Made by a program: the position numbers and the translations under genes. This document shows, one piece after another, positions 24,101 to 35,781 of a stretch of DNA of 64,000 bases. This DNA is from Bagarius yarrelli (Eukaryota > Chordata > Actinopteri > Siluriformes > Sisoridae), in contig VCAZ01000050.1 of the NCBI GenBank assembly GCA_005784505.1, positions 3,036,001 to 3,100,000 of the forward strand. Direction: 5' to 3'. Numbering within the stretch: position 1 is the stretch's first letter; each line of letters opens with the position of its first letter. The notes under the pieces were generated by a model. That model saw nothing but the letters and a program-made list of their open reading frames with translations, did not search any database and had not been told where the DNA came from.

Positions 24101-25423
24101 AGCGGCTAAAAACGACATAAATTTTTTACTCTTTTGCAGTTTATTTTGCAGGGATATCATGATCTGCGCTGTTGCATGGTAGAAAAATGATATAATTATG
24201 CTTTATCATACTTAGAACAAACAATCCTGCCTCTAAATTTTAAGTATTGTCACTTTTTCAAATTTTGATGACTGTATGTATGTGTCCACTGAGGTGAGAG
24301 GTATAGAACCCAAGTGCAGTTTATTTACAACATGCAAAAAATGAACTGAACTTAACTCGACTTGAGTACATAAAAACACTTAGCGAAACAAACAACATAA
24401 ACTAGACTAGACTAGACTAGACTACTAGCATGAAGTTTACCTATGAACAGCCTCACCACGGTGGTACAAACACAAACAATAATTCACAACCAGACAAGGA
24501 AACACAGGGGTATATATACATTAAACACATTAACCAAACATAACACAACTGAACACAATCACAAACACAGGGACTGAACGTAGTAACCAAAAAGTAACCA
24601 AAACATGAACTGCCTTGGCTAGAATAGCATAGTATAGCATACCTAGCTAGCATAGCTTAGCTTAGACCTAAAAAAATACACATGAACAAGAACAAAACAA
24701 TATGAAAACAGGAAACTATAAACCCTGAACGTTACAGTATGAATTGTGGACTTGTTATGTCCACTGTCTTTAAATACACAATTGTTCTAAATGTTTAAAA
24801 CAATAAGTAGCAGAGATACTTGATGGTTTTCAATTTATTTTTGTTGTAATTAATTAAAATGGTTGTGTATGTGCATTTTAAATCTAATATCACATATATC
24901 GCTTACTGTTTGTTAGCTTTTACCTTTTAGCTTTTATAGTTTTTTTGTGTTCTCTAGCTTCCAGAACATTTGGAATAGAATAGAATGCTTTTTATTCTCA
25001 TTGTACTGTTGTACAACGGGATTAAGGCTCTCTCTTAAAGAACACACAATCATACAAACATACAGAGAACACAAATAATAAAAAAACATAAAATGTGTAA
25101 ACAGCAATGAGTTCAAGTTCAAGTTCAAGAAGCTTTATTGTCATTTCAACCATATATAGCAGATGCAGTACACAGTGAGATGAAACGTTTCTCCAGGACC
25201 CCCTGGTGCTACACAAAAACATAAAAAGAAGAGACAGAGATGAGACGGATATATTAATGAGACAGATATATATTAATGAGACAGATATATATTAATATAC
25301 GTCCTGTAGATGTGAACATGTACTAGAATGTAACGCCAGTCCAGTATCAGCTGTATGGATTTCTTTGCTAGCCCTCTTTTATTCAAATTCGCCCTTTTTC
25401 TTTCCAAGGTCATCACTGAGTGG
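21131..25423. other. intron sequence with small repeats, no gene seen
   Basis: Mostly AT-rich unique-looking sequence. It includes a pyrimidine-rich patch at 21268-21330, a SINE family 2 scrap at 22262-22310, a 25-bp tandem duplication at about 23030-23079 (GTACAAAACAGGCCGATAAG), five ACTAG repeats near 24402-24425, and a transposon-derived piece at 25110-25215. No coding similarity was found. Confidence 0.45.
25110..25215. mobile_element. dispersed repeat fragment
   Basis: GAAGCTTTATTGTCATTTCAA and ATAGCAGATGCAGTACACAG are phrases I recognise from a very common fish interspersed repeat, probably a LINE 3' end. It is preceded at 24985-25085 by GGAATAGAATAGAATGCTTT, another such tail. Confidence 0.5.
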
Positions 25424-25600
25424 TGGCTCAAATGGTTAAGTTGTCAATTATTAGACCAGGAATACCAGGGTTCATGCCCCACCACCGCCAGTCAGCCACC
25501 CTTAACCCTTCCTGCTCCAGCGGTGCTGTAAAATAGCTGACCCTGTGCTCTGACCCCAACTTTCTAAGATGGGATATGTGAAGGAAAAAAATGTCAGTGT
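25420..25600 (+). mobile_element. SINE family 3
   Basis: GTGGTGGCTCAAATGGTTAAG, the B-box-like CAGGGTTCATGCCCC, then CTGACCCTGTGCTCTGACCC and GATGGGATATGTGAAG match 10071-10330, with a small deletion in the middle. Confidence 0.85.
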
Positions 25601-26007
25601 GCTGTAAAGTTCATGTGAGTAACAAATAAAGATCATTATGTTTATTATTACAGCACAGCTTTGGGCTCCTGAGGTGTGAACGATTACACTGTAGCTGTTT
25701 AACACAAAGGAAATGCGGTTAGAGATTTTCACCAACCTCCCGAGTTGTAGTTTCAGATGGATAACACGCAGTTTCTACGCTACCTCTGATTAGAAGTAAC
25801 CAGTCAGAGGTTAATAATAGTTTGAGTTGCCAAGGGCAGGACACTTCATTATAGACGAGTCTCCCATGTGGGTGCGTTGTGGCTCATTCCTTGAAGATGA
25901 TGAAATAATGGCAGATACATGCTAAAATTGTATCAAAGGCGAGGATACCCTGTAGCTCTGAAGCTGTAAGAAAATCCAAAACACTTGTACCGGTTGTATT
26001 ACAGCCA

Positions 26008-26470
26008 GGGATGCACCGATACTGAGTATAATAGCGATATTTTTCCCTCAGTACTTGCTGATGATAACGATATGGATACCTGTACTTTTTTGTATGTGAA
26101 AGGATTTGTATGACTCTCAGGATTATCGCTTGCATTTATCTTTTGATTTGCTGCAGGTTCAGTTGCCAAATGCTAACGTTACTGCTATCAGCGATATCTC
26201 TGTGGTCACTTTTCTGTTTTATTTTCAGATGTTTTACCAGATTACTCATGTTATAAAGATCTCATTTTTGTACCACTTGTTGTTTTTGCAGAAGAAACTT
26301 TGTGATGCATGTGTTGTAATCATCCATTTAGGAAAATGTTCACACTGCTGAGTCTGACTGTCGGAGTCTTTGCATTGTGCAAGTTCTGTCAATGATGTCA
26401 CAAGAGATCGGAGAGATTTTATGAGTACATGAGCTCATTATCAGGCCCGATAACGGTACATGTCTAATTA
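26008..26470. mobile_element. possible decayed hAT MITE
   Basis: It starts CAGGGATGCACCGATACTG, a terminus familiar from fish hAT elements. Near 26440 GGCCCGATAACGGTACATGTC could be the degenerate opposite end. No clear duplication flanks it. Confidence 0.4.
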
Positions 26471-26820
26471 CAGCTCCATACATTTACTCTACATCAGCAA
26501 TGACAGAGAGACAAATAAATAATACTGCTATGCTGAACAACATGTAATTGTTGTGTGGTATTATGTAATATATTGAACCAGTAAGTGCCTCAGTTTGGAT
26601 GTTCATTGTGGCAGAAAGCTTAGACAAAGCAGAGTTGACATCTTTTTTTATCTTTTTTCCTTAATGTATGTGTTTAAAATGCTCGAAAGTCCACTAAAGC
26701 AGCAATTTCGTGATTTAACCTGTTAAAAAATAAATGAACTGCATTAACACTTAAATGGAGTCAATGGGGAATTTGCAGTGTATTGATTTACTGTTTAACT
26801 GAAAAATTATTGTGGAAATA

Positions 26821-27201
26821 TGACCAAGTTGTGGGCAGCACGGTGGCTTAGTGGTTTGCACTGTTGCCTCACAACAAGAAGGTCCTGGGTTCAATTCCCC
26901 TGCAGGGGTCTTTCTATGTGAAGTTTGCATGTTCTCTCCATGCTTGTGTGTGTGTGTGTGTTTTCTTCGGGTTCTCCGGTTTCCTCCCACAGTCCTAAAA
27001 CATGTATGTTAGATTGATTGTTGATTCTAAATTGCCCATATGAGTGAGTGTGTGGTCCTGTGATGGACTGGTGTCCTGTCCAGGGTGTCCCCCTCCTGCA
27101 TTTAAGAGACAGCTGGGATAGACTCTAGCAGATCCCTGTGAACCCGATTTAGGGAATAAGCGGGTATAGAAGATAAATGAATGAAAGACTGACCAATTTG
27201 T
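26821..27201 (+). mobile_element. SINE family 1, full length, with 12-bp target duplication
   Basis: The body spans 26833-27189: GGGCAGCACGGTGGCTTAGT, the B-box GGGTTCAATTCC, the body, and the tail GGGTATAGAAGATAAATGAA. The flanks TGACCAAGTTGT (26821-26832) and TGACCAATTTGT (27190-27201) differ at one base. The right-hand duplication overlaps the first three bases of the LTR that follows. Confidence 0.93.
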
Positions 27202-27542
27202 CTCACAGTTTCACATGCTTTTCTGGTCACAAATCGCCAAAATGCTATTTACACACACCTGCACCTCATTCCCACATAATTAAGCCACTTACTCACCCTA
27301 GCTCGGGCTCTGGTCTCGACTTTGGAAGTGGGACTTTTCCAGGTTCCTCAGAATTTCACATTTCCCCAAAAGACTTTTAGACTCCTCACATTTCCATGAT
27401 CCTGTGTTTTCCTCAGTTCTGCATTCGTTCCTAAGACTCCTGAGTTTGCTAAATCCGAGTCTTGAACCTTTTGTGTTGATCCTCTGGAATAAAGTGATCT
27501 GTTTGATTCTACTTTTGTGCTCTTAGTCTATTTCCTGTTACA
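27199..27542 (+). mobile_element. solo LTR (same family as 6245-6661), 344 bp
   Basis: It begins TGTCTCACAG and ends TTTCCTGTTACA, with GGAATAAAGTGATCTGTTTG near the 3' end, shared with 6245-6661. The base pairs after it are CAAGT. The pre-insertion copy of its left flank, kept in the SINE duplication at 26825-26829, is also CAAGT, giving a perfect 5-bp duplication. Confidence 0.85.
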
Positions 27543-27547
27543 CAAGT

Positions 27548-29259
27548 CACTTGTATTTATTTGTAAAATGGGATTGTACATTATTGTCTGTGGTTATATA
27601 TTTTAATAAATATCCGACAGGTTTAATTCAGTTTAATTTAATTCAATTCAATTCAATAAAATATATCATTCGAAAACATTTATTTTGTGAGGACAACAAA
27701 TCGAACTGCAATACTATTAGATTCTATTTTAAAAATGTATATTAGTGTTAATAGTAAAGTATTAAAATTAGATCCTGTGTATATGAAAGATATCAAAAAG
27801 TTTTAGACGCACCAACAGATGGCGCGACAAGAAGTTTCAGAATTTGCCCAATTTGTAAGAAATGTAGTGGAGTAAATCTATTTAAATCTAATTTATAGTA
27901 GTAATAATACTTTGTTTTTTTTGGTAGTTATAAATACGGCGCTGTGATATCGGCAGGTTTTCACTGATTACTGACAGTAAACTGGATTAATGGAGTAAAG
28001 TTTTGTCGGAGGGGAATAAGGAGTGCTGTCTTAATGGTAATTTTTATTCCAAACATAAATACAAATTCTACAATTCGATTGTAAAGTCCAACAACTTCAC
28101 TACACAACCGTAGCTTCAGAATAAAACTGGAATTACGAAACTGGAAACTAGGACGTTCTTCTGTTTGTACTTAAAGTGTATGATTAAACAAATTCTCTGT
28201 ACTGTTCTTGTGAACCTTCTAATGTTGTAAATGTCTGACTGGTTGATTTAGATAGATTCACAAAATCCCAAATTTAATGTGCAGTAGGACATCTTGGAAA
28301 ATTCTAACTGTAGACTGATAGCACGGAAATTTAGCAAAGTCTTTTTTTGCCGAAACTCAGCATTTCAGCCTTAGTAATTTACATATTGTGGTATTTTCTG
28401 TAGTAGTGTTGAATGGTGTACGGTATTAAAGACAGCAGGCTTTTTCTCTCTGCGAAAAAAAAAAAAAAACCCACTCCTGACCTATCAAGCAAAAAAACGC
28501 TTTTTATTGTTTTATGGTCTGTGATCAAAACTTAATTCAGCTGCAGCCTGAAACCATTAATAATTTCTCTCAAAATGCAAAATGTCTTTTTTTTTTGCCT
28601 CTCATCCTTAATTATTCCGGCATTTACACAGAGTGCTGCTCTATAAATATCTACACACCTGCCATGTAAATGAGTTCTAAAGGATTCCCTCCACTTCCTG
28701 TATCTCCGATATAATTTGTGATAAGCATGAAGACGGACGCACAGCACATCTGCTTGACTAATTGCAGGACAGTTTTGTTTTGAAAAAACGATCGGTTTTG
28801 CACCTCCCTCAAACCAATGGAAGGGTGTGGATTCTATTGCGCTATAAATAGTAAGATGGTATTTATATTATTCTATTTTAAGTTGAATTATTCATCCTGG
28901 TTAAGATTTGATCTAATTCTTCTGCGCTTCTGCTGATGATGCTGTATGTGGTATAACTGTGCTTCTTTTCTGCTTTGCAGTGTTTTCTTATCAGAGACCA
29001 TAAAAACAGAACTCATTCTCTTCCATATTGATTTGGTTTGTGTCTCCAAACACCCCTTGACTTATTAATCTAAACCCACATACATCGATTCGCGTTTGCT
29101 TCTGTTGATTGCGTTCCATTTTCTACTTTACCTTTTTTTTTTCATCCAATCTTTAACAACAAAAGAAAAGCAAACACCGTCTCCAACCCACAGCTTAAAT
29201 TTAAGAATAAAAAATTGGCAATTTCATGTGTTATGAATGTGATAAACTGTTTACATTTA
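27548..29259. other. intron sequence, no gene seen
   Basis: AT-rich and apparently single copy. The stretch 28530-28770 is more balanced in base use and is listed as a possible conserved element in the findings. A poly-A run lies at about 28456. Confidence 0.45.
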
Positions 29260-29445
29260 TTACATTTACAGCATCTGGCAGACGCCCTTATTCAGAGCGA
29301 CTTATCTTTTTTTATTAAACTGAGAAATTAGGGGTTAAGGGCCTTGCTCAGGGGCCCAACAGTGGTAAATAAGTGATGCTGGGAATCAAACACAGATCCT
29401 CCATTTAACAATCCAACACCTTAACCACTGCACTACCACTTCCAA
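29260..29445 (-). mobile_element. SINE family 2, antisense, full length
   Basis: On the minus strand it reads GGAAGTGGTAGTGCAGTGGT for the head, then AGCATCACTTATTTACCACTG and GGGCCCCTGAGCAAGG, with the tail CTGCCAGATGCTGTAAATG. Confidence 0.85.
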
Positions 29446-29504
29446 ATTCCATGATGGTCTTACTGTTAATATTTAGATTTTACAGATACAGTATAGAGTA
29501 GTTT

Positions 29505-29636
29505 ATTTACATTTATTTCTTTTATACACCTGAGTAATTAGAGGTTGGGGGCCTTGCTCATGGGCTCATTGGCAACTTGGTGGTGCCGGGAATCGAACAA
29601 CGATCTTCCAATTAGCAGTCCAACTCAAGATGTTAT
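29505..29636 (-). mobile_element. SINE family 2, antisense, partial
   Basis: The minus strand has GTTCGATTCCCGGCACCACC, then GGCCCCCAACCTCTAATTAC. The far ends are missing. Confidence 0.75.
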
Positions 29637-30009
29637 TGTATATATTTATATATGACAGTATAAAGTAGATGAACACATGAACATATCTCGCAAAATTCCA
29701 TCACATTTAAAAGAAAATTGAAATGAAGATTGAAATGAATAAAATGAGGAATGGAGCCGTTTTCCACAGTTTGTAGAGTCCAGACTAAACCATTAAACGT
29801 TATATAAAACATCCAATAAAGCAATTAGTAGTAAACTATTAATAAATTAGAATTTCGACTTAAAGGGATCATTTAACCTGTTTTTTGTAATTAGTTTGGA
29901 TAGGAATAATTAATATTTTAGTTTTGGTAGTTTAACGTTTTAATGTGTCTACCTACAAACAAACGTTCTACCTGTTTTGTAATGACTTTCTATGCCTTTG
30001 ATGGCCTGT

Positions 30010-30190
30010 TTATTGGTGGTACAGTGGCGGGTGTTGACTAAAGCTTGGTATAGATACAGACATCCTGATTCGATTCTTGATTCTCTATTTTTGTGTTCTG
30101 ACGTTTGCCTGTTTATTTACCCTTCCTGATTCTTGCTGCCTGCGCCGACCCTGTCTTTGCCTGGTGTATTGCCTTAAGCGATAAAGCGCT
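30010..30190. mobile_element. possible LTR fragment
   Basis: CTGATTCTTGCTGCCTGCGCC, GACCCTGTCTTTGCC and GCGATAAAGCGC resemble the 3' ends of fish gypsy LTRs. Boundaries were not found. Confidence 0.3.
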
Positions 30191-30409
30191 TTCCCTTTAC
30201 GGTATGATATTGGAGAATAAGGCTGTATGCGGATCCCAATCTGGAAGCCTCTGACTGTGGGGTTGGTTAAAATGTAGTTTGGGGACCCTTGTGGAACTCA
30301 TCTCAAGGGTTTACCTGCATTCGCCATATTAAACACTGAATTAACAAGTGATTGACAGTATATCTGTTTTTACATTGTGCAAGGTAAAAATAGAGGGCAA
30401 CATCTATCA

Positions 30410-31330
30410 GAAAAGTGAGTGAGTGAGTGTATATGAGTGAGTGTGAGAGTGTGTGAGTAAGTGAGTGAGTGTAAGTAAGTGAGAGTGAGTGTGACTGAGT
30501 GAGTGTAGGTGAGTTTATGCTTAGAAAGTAAGTGAATAAGTTAATGAGTGAATCAGTGTGATTGTGACTGGGTGAGTGTGTGAGGGGGCTGACTGAGTTA
30601 ATGAGTGTGAGTGAGTGAGTGAGTGATTAAGCGTGAGTTACTGTGAAGAAGTGAGTGTGACTCACTTACTCACACTAACTTACACACTCACTCATTCACA
30701 CAGTGTGAGTATGAGTAAGTGAGTGAGTGTGACAGTATGTAAGTGAGTGAGAGTGAGTGTGACTGGGTAAGTGAGTGTGAGTGTAAGCAAGTGAGTAAGT
30801 TGTAAGTTGATGGCTAGCGAGCAAGTACGTGAGTCAGTGTGAGTAAGTTTGAGTAAGCAGGTGATAAGTTGATGGCTAGAGAGTAAGAGAGAGAATAAGT
30901 GAATGAGTAATTAAGTGTAAGTGAGTGAGTGTGAATCAGTGAGTGTGTGAGTGAGTGTGAGTGAGTGTGAGTGTGAGTGAAGTGAGTGATGTGAGTGAGT
31001 GTGAATCAGTGAGTGTGTGAGTGAGTGTGAGTAAGTTTGGTAGTGCTGGGAATCAAACACCAATCTTCCAATTAGCAGTCCAACTCAAGATGTTACAGTA
31101 TAAAGTAGTTGATATACATTTATCTCTTTATATAACTGAGCAATTGGGGGTTAAGGGCCTTGCTCAGGGGCCCAACTTAGTGGTGCTGGGAATCAAACAC
31201 CGATCTTCCAATAAGCAGTCCAACTGGGTGAGTGTAAATGAGTGAGTGTGTGAGTGAGTTAGTAAGTGTGAGTGAGTGAGTAAGTGGGTGATTGAGTGAC
31301 TGAGTGAGTGAGTGTGAATGACGAGTGGAT
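30410..31330. repeat. degenerate (GTGA)n satellite with embedded SINE pieces
   Basis: GTGAGTGAGTGT-type repeats run through 30410-31030 and 31226-31330. They are interrupted at 31036-31225 by two copies of the same SINE family 2 piece. Confidence 0.9.
31036..31225 (-). mobile_element. SINE family 2 pieces inside the GTGA satellite, antisense
   Basis: TGGTAGTGCTGGGAATCAAAC at 31039 and TAGTGGTGCTGGGAATCAAAC near 31180 are the same segment, each ending in GCAGTCCAACT. Between them lie GGGGTTAAGGGCCTTGCTC and a stretch (TACAGTATAAAGTAG) also seen at 29635-29680. Confidence 0.8.
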
Positions 31331-32218
31331 AATGTGAATGAATGAATAAACAACAGTACCCTGATAGAGACTATAGAGAACTGGAGAAACCCTAACTACC
31401 CCGTGTTTGTCCCAGCTGCTCCCTGTAGCTTCAGATGTATAAAATTAGAATTAAAAGTTTAGTCTTGGTTTGGTTGTTGTACAGAAATTTCTCCGTACTA
31501 TACCCGGGATATTTCCTGCTCTAACACTCCTGATCCTGACTAATAAGCTCATTCTAAGGCCTTCCCGAGAACCCCCTTTGGGTGTGTTAGAGCAAAAGCT
31601 TCCTCCAGAATTAGCAACGTGAACCGCTCCTCTACTTACAGCCTTTAAAACTAATTACTTACTACAATCGAATATTCTATATAATACAATTACAGCACAC
31701 AATCATTTTTTTTTATCCAGAGAGCTGACCGTTAACCCGTGTGTCTGACTGGGAAAGAAATAATGATTTACTAATAAAATTACAAAATTTGGTTAAGATT
31801 AAACATAAAAAATACCTTGTTTTTTCTGGTGAATATAAAAACGATTTTAAAAACAAATTTCTTACATTTGCTATTTTCCCTCTTTAAAATATTTGTTTGG
31901 GTCATTTTTACCCAAGAATAAATTATATCCCAAAATTAAAATATAATGTCACAAAAAAAACAAGAATATGAAACAATAATTCCACATCCTATTTATTGCT
32001 TAAAAAAACCCAAAAATGTTTAAGACGTGTCTAATGATATTTAAAATACCACTTTGTATTATTTATTATCTCTGCTGACCAGAGTCGATATGACCTCTCA
32101 TCGTACAATAATTAAGCTATAACCCCAAAAACCTGTTAATGGGCCCAAATTTCCACTGATTATCTGTAGAAAGTAGTATTCGATTATTCATTCAGCTTTT
32201 TATTGTAATAAGCATCAG

Positions 32219-32398
32219 GATTTACAGCATTTGAAGGACGTTCTTATCCAGAGCGAATTACATTCATCTTTTACATACAACTGAGCAATTGGGGGTTAAG
32301 GGCCTTGCTCAGGGGCCCAACAATGATAGCTTGGTGGTGCTGGAAATTGAATCCTGTTCTTCCAGGTATCGACCCAACACCTTAACTACTAAGTTATT
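32219..32398 (-). mobile_element. SINE family 2, antisense
   Basis: TACAGCATTTGAAGGACG, TTATCCAGAGCG, GGGGTTAAGGGCCTTGCTC and GCTTGGTGGTGCTGG are in the order expected for the antisense copy. Confidence 0.85.
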
Positions 32399-32399
32399 A

Positions 32400-32930
32400 C
32401 ATTTTATGTTTTCATCTGGATGGCTGTCTAGAAGACAAGGTCATCACTGGGAAGTTTGTTGTTTCTGTGCTGATCCACCAACTGGGCTGGATATGGACTG
32501 GAATTGGTGGCGACGTTGAGCTCGGAATACGACAGAAACAGACGTATGTTAGTGTAGATCCCATTTTACTTATGATATACAAATACATAGCGTAACAATC
32601 CTTTAACAGATTCGGAGGATAGAAATGTGTGTGTTATGTGTAAGCCAGGTTAAAAAGATCTTTAATATAGTTTTAAACCGACAGTGTGTGTCTGCCTCCT
32701 GAACAGTGTTGGGTAAATTATTCCAGAGTTTGGGCGCAAAACAGGAACAGGATCTGCCGCCTGCAGTTGAGTTTTGAGAGCTTTAATCACGCAATGGACC
32801 TGGTGGACTATAACAGACGAAGACATTACTCCTCGGGTACTTGGATGCTAAACCATTCAGGGCTTTATAAGTAATTACCAAGATTTTAAAATGATTCAAA
32901 TGTTTAATTGGAAGCCAGTGCAGCCTGTTT
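32400..32930 (-). pseudogene. LINE (L2/Rex-like) 3' fragment, antisense
   Basis: It matches the LINE fragment at 3690-4375 and the 3' half of 54340-56640: CCACCAACTGGGCTGGATA, GGATCTGCCGCCTGCAGTTG, GGGCTTTATAAGTAATTA, and AAGCCAGTGCAG. Stops are frequent on the minus strand. Confidence 0.75.
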
Positions 32931-33039
32931 TCCTTTCAGCCACCAGAAGTCAGGGCTACAACCGCTTTACAATAGATCGAATCCTTTATTCACATCAACT
33001 GTTTTTGTTAGCAGATTAGCAATCTAGGCTAGCTGTGCT

Positions 33040-33191
33040 AATTCAATTCAAGATTCAATTTAGAGATTCACAAAACTTTATTAATCGCAGGGAGAAATTG
33101 CTTTGCACTGTTACAATTGCTCTTATGAAAGTAGAAAGGTAGAAAGACAGAATATTATAAAGAAGAAAAACAAAGTTAAAGAAACAGTAAC

Positions 33192-33236
<45 letters not shown>

Positions 33237-33640
33237 TAAATATATAAATAAAGATACTGTAGTGACTTGTAATTACACACTACTTTAAGAACCGAAGTTG
33301 TGATGTGTAGGAAAGGCCTTTAATTACTATTGATTGATTGATTGATTGATTGTTGCACTTAAAGAAATTGCACATAAAAATGAAAATGTCGTAGCATTTA
33401 AATAGACGAATGGTAGAGACTGATTGCTGTAGGGATGACGGATCTCCTAACGCCTTCAGTACTACACTTGGTTGAGATCAGTCTTTGGCTGAATGTGCTC
33501 TTCTGAGCAGCCAACACACTGTGTAGTGGATGCAAAGTGTTGTTGAGGATTGAAAAGATTTTCAACAGCATCCTTCTCTCAACAACAACATGAACTGCGT
33601 CCAGCTCCAGCCAACGATGTCCACACTATTTTTCTTTGTA
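33040..33640 (-). pseudogene. LINE ORF2 C-terminal fossil, antisense
   Basis: The minus strand between about 33634 and 33417 is open for over 70 codons with no stop. It includes VVVERRMLLKIFSILNNTLH, then PLHSVLAAQKSTFSQRLIS, then RRSVIPTAISLY. This resembles the tail of a common fish non-LTR retrotransposon protein (ERRMLSKLLSI..HPLH...SF..RL...RRSF.PAA). A (TGAT)n patch and a (TA)n run (33195-33229) lie in its 3' part, with the 3' end (ACTTTATTAATC antisense) near 33080. Confidence 0.7.
33195..33229. repeat. (TA)n microsatellite
   Basis: About 17 TA units. Confidence 0.95.
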
Positions 33641-34029
33641 ATTTAATTTACAAACAGTTACAAGCAAGATGTATATGACAAGATCAGACGATAGAATGCT
33701 GATGAATTTTTGTGTATCGGAAGTAAATTAATGGTGTGACGAGTGGAGTTCAAGATAATCTTTCGGCTGCTTCACCATGTCTAAACTAAAATATTATAAT
33801 TATGGGTTACTTTTTAGCTATTGCTGAAATCACAGGTTCACACGTGTGACACACATACCTGGAAAATGAAAAGTTTATGTTCCTACATTTAGCATTTCGG
33901 TATTTGCTTACTTGGTATTTAAAATATTACTGCTTTTATTGTACCTGCAGTATCATTTTTATTATATGTGATCTTCTTCAATAATATCTGTCAATACAAA
34001 TAGATCCTCATTACACGTCTCTATCAGAG

Positions 34030-34770
34030 TGAAATCAGAGTTTTTTAAAGATTTAACACATTTTTTGCCATCTATCTATGTTGAAATTTGAATATGATGA
34101 ACAGTTAATTAGCTCCACAGGCTCTAAGTTAATTAAATGTCATTAGATAAGCTCATACCGGCTAATATCTATAGAATGTTGAGCCTCCAGCACCATTAAC
34201 TGGAGGACAGGATCATTTTTAGACAGAAAATGAACCTTCCCCCTGACAAAAAGCCCTGTAAAAGTCATCCCACTCATATTACCATCATTACTGGAGATGT
34301 AGATTAGACGAAGCAGACAAAGCCTCATTAAAATTTTTCTTTCAACTTGAAATAAAGTTGACTGTGAACGGTGTGATAACATTTCTCCTCTGTTCTGATG
34401 ACCTGAGATGTTCAGTCTTGTTGGTGTTTCATAGCTAATGATTCTTTTAAAGACTTTATTTCATTGATGAGCGCCAATGAAATGACCTCCAGTGAAAAAT
34501 GTCGAAACGAAAAGTTTGGTGGACAGCAAGAAGAGATGCCATGAGAAAAATTTCTGCTGGAGGTTTTTAAAAATCTGGGGGGAATTTGTGCTGCTCACCT
34601 ATTATTAAAATGGGAGGGTCGTCCCCGAGAATGCTGCTGTTTCCCTGTCTAAACTTTTCATGGAGCTCATGGAGAAATTTGAGAACATGACAGTAATTAG
34701 TCGACCTGAAGGTCGCCTATTTGCTCTCTTTATAATTTAAAAGGTCCTGAATGAACTATAAATGTTTTTA
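34030..34770. promoter_or_regulatory. candidate conserved noncoding element
   Basis: Unique-looking, repeat-free sequence with balanced base use, in contrast to its surroundings. It includes TTTCATTGATGAGCGCCAAT, ATGAAATGACCTCCAGTG and GAGAATGCTGCTGTTTCCC. The open frame of 79 residues at 34143-34382 on the minus strand has no recognisable domain. The regulatory label is an inference from composition only. Confidence 0.3.
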
Positions 34771-35313
34771 TATTTAGTCACTAAATCAGTACTGTAACCA
34801 AAACAAGAAATTAATGACATAAGAAATGTTTGTTGAAACCATGTGACTCAGTTCCGTAATAAATTAAAATAAAAATACTTTCTTTTGGATTCACTTTCAA
34901 AATCAATGTATTGCAAAATACTTATATATTAATGTCATTTTTATTCGATGCAGAAAAAAATTACTTTTCAGGCAAAAAGTCGGAGTGTTCTATGAAACAG
35001 TGCAAGCGCATATAACCACTTTGCTGCCCGGTTTATTGAAGCGCAACTGACAGTGTCGATATTAGATTTCAACTTGAAATGTAATAGACAAAAACACATC
35101 AGCCATGTACACACACTTGTAATTCACCAACACATTTGCTGGGCAAATGGAATGACGCCAACAAGCATTGCTCACTCGGATGCTGCTGCAATTTTATGCC
35201 CATGTTACATAACTTCTCTTGCAATTCTACTTCCTCATAGCATAGTGTTGTTTTTGGGCTGTTTAAAGTAAAGCTCAGTTATTGGGGCAGTACAAACAAG
35301 TATTTATTGTTAG

Positions 35314-35700
35314 TCGGTGGTGTGCAGTCGGGGTCAGTTTGTCCTTCTCTGCTGTCTAAACACTATCAGAATCACTGACCCACATTTACAACCTAAATTC
35401 TAATATTAGTTCCATTAAATTGTAATAATTTTTCCCAACAGTTTATTCTCTTCATTACGTAGTGTTTCTCTTGCTGCACTGCTTCCAGTACGTGTATGTG
35501 GATGTTGGATTTTTTTTGTCCAATCAGATTTCAGTTAGTAATCTAATCTGCCAAAGCCTTCAGAGTCAGTAGCGCTGCCCATGGAACTTAAGATTTTTTA
35601 CATTTGAATCTCAAAGCTATCTGGCACACAAGGAAGTCAGCATTTTCTGTCCTCTGATTGGTTGATCGGAGTAAAACTGTTACAGACTAGCAAAACCTGT
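35314..35700 (+). mobile_element. hAT element 5' end, copy 3
   Basis: It begins CGGTGGTGTGCAGTCGGGGT and follows 3058-3490 closely: TCCTTCTCTGCTGTCTAAAC, TTTCTCTTGCTGCACTGC, CTCTGATTGGTTGATC. The transposase start does not follow in this orientation. Confidence 0.75.
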
Positions 35701-35781
35701 ACACTACCTCTACATTACAACCGCAACTGTGACATAGATATCATCTGGAGCAGTTAAGAACCAATATTTATCCTAATACTA

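Noticed and set aside
34143..34382. 79-residue frame on the minus strand
   Set aside because: No recognisable domain or splice context; the region is better read as noncoding.
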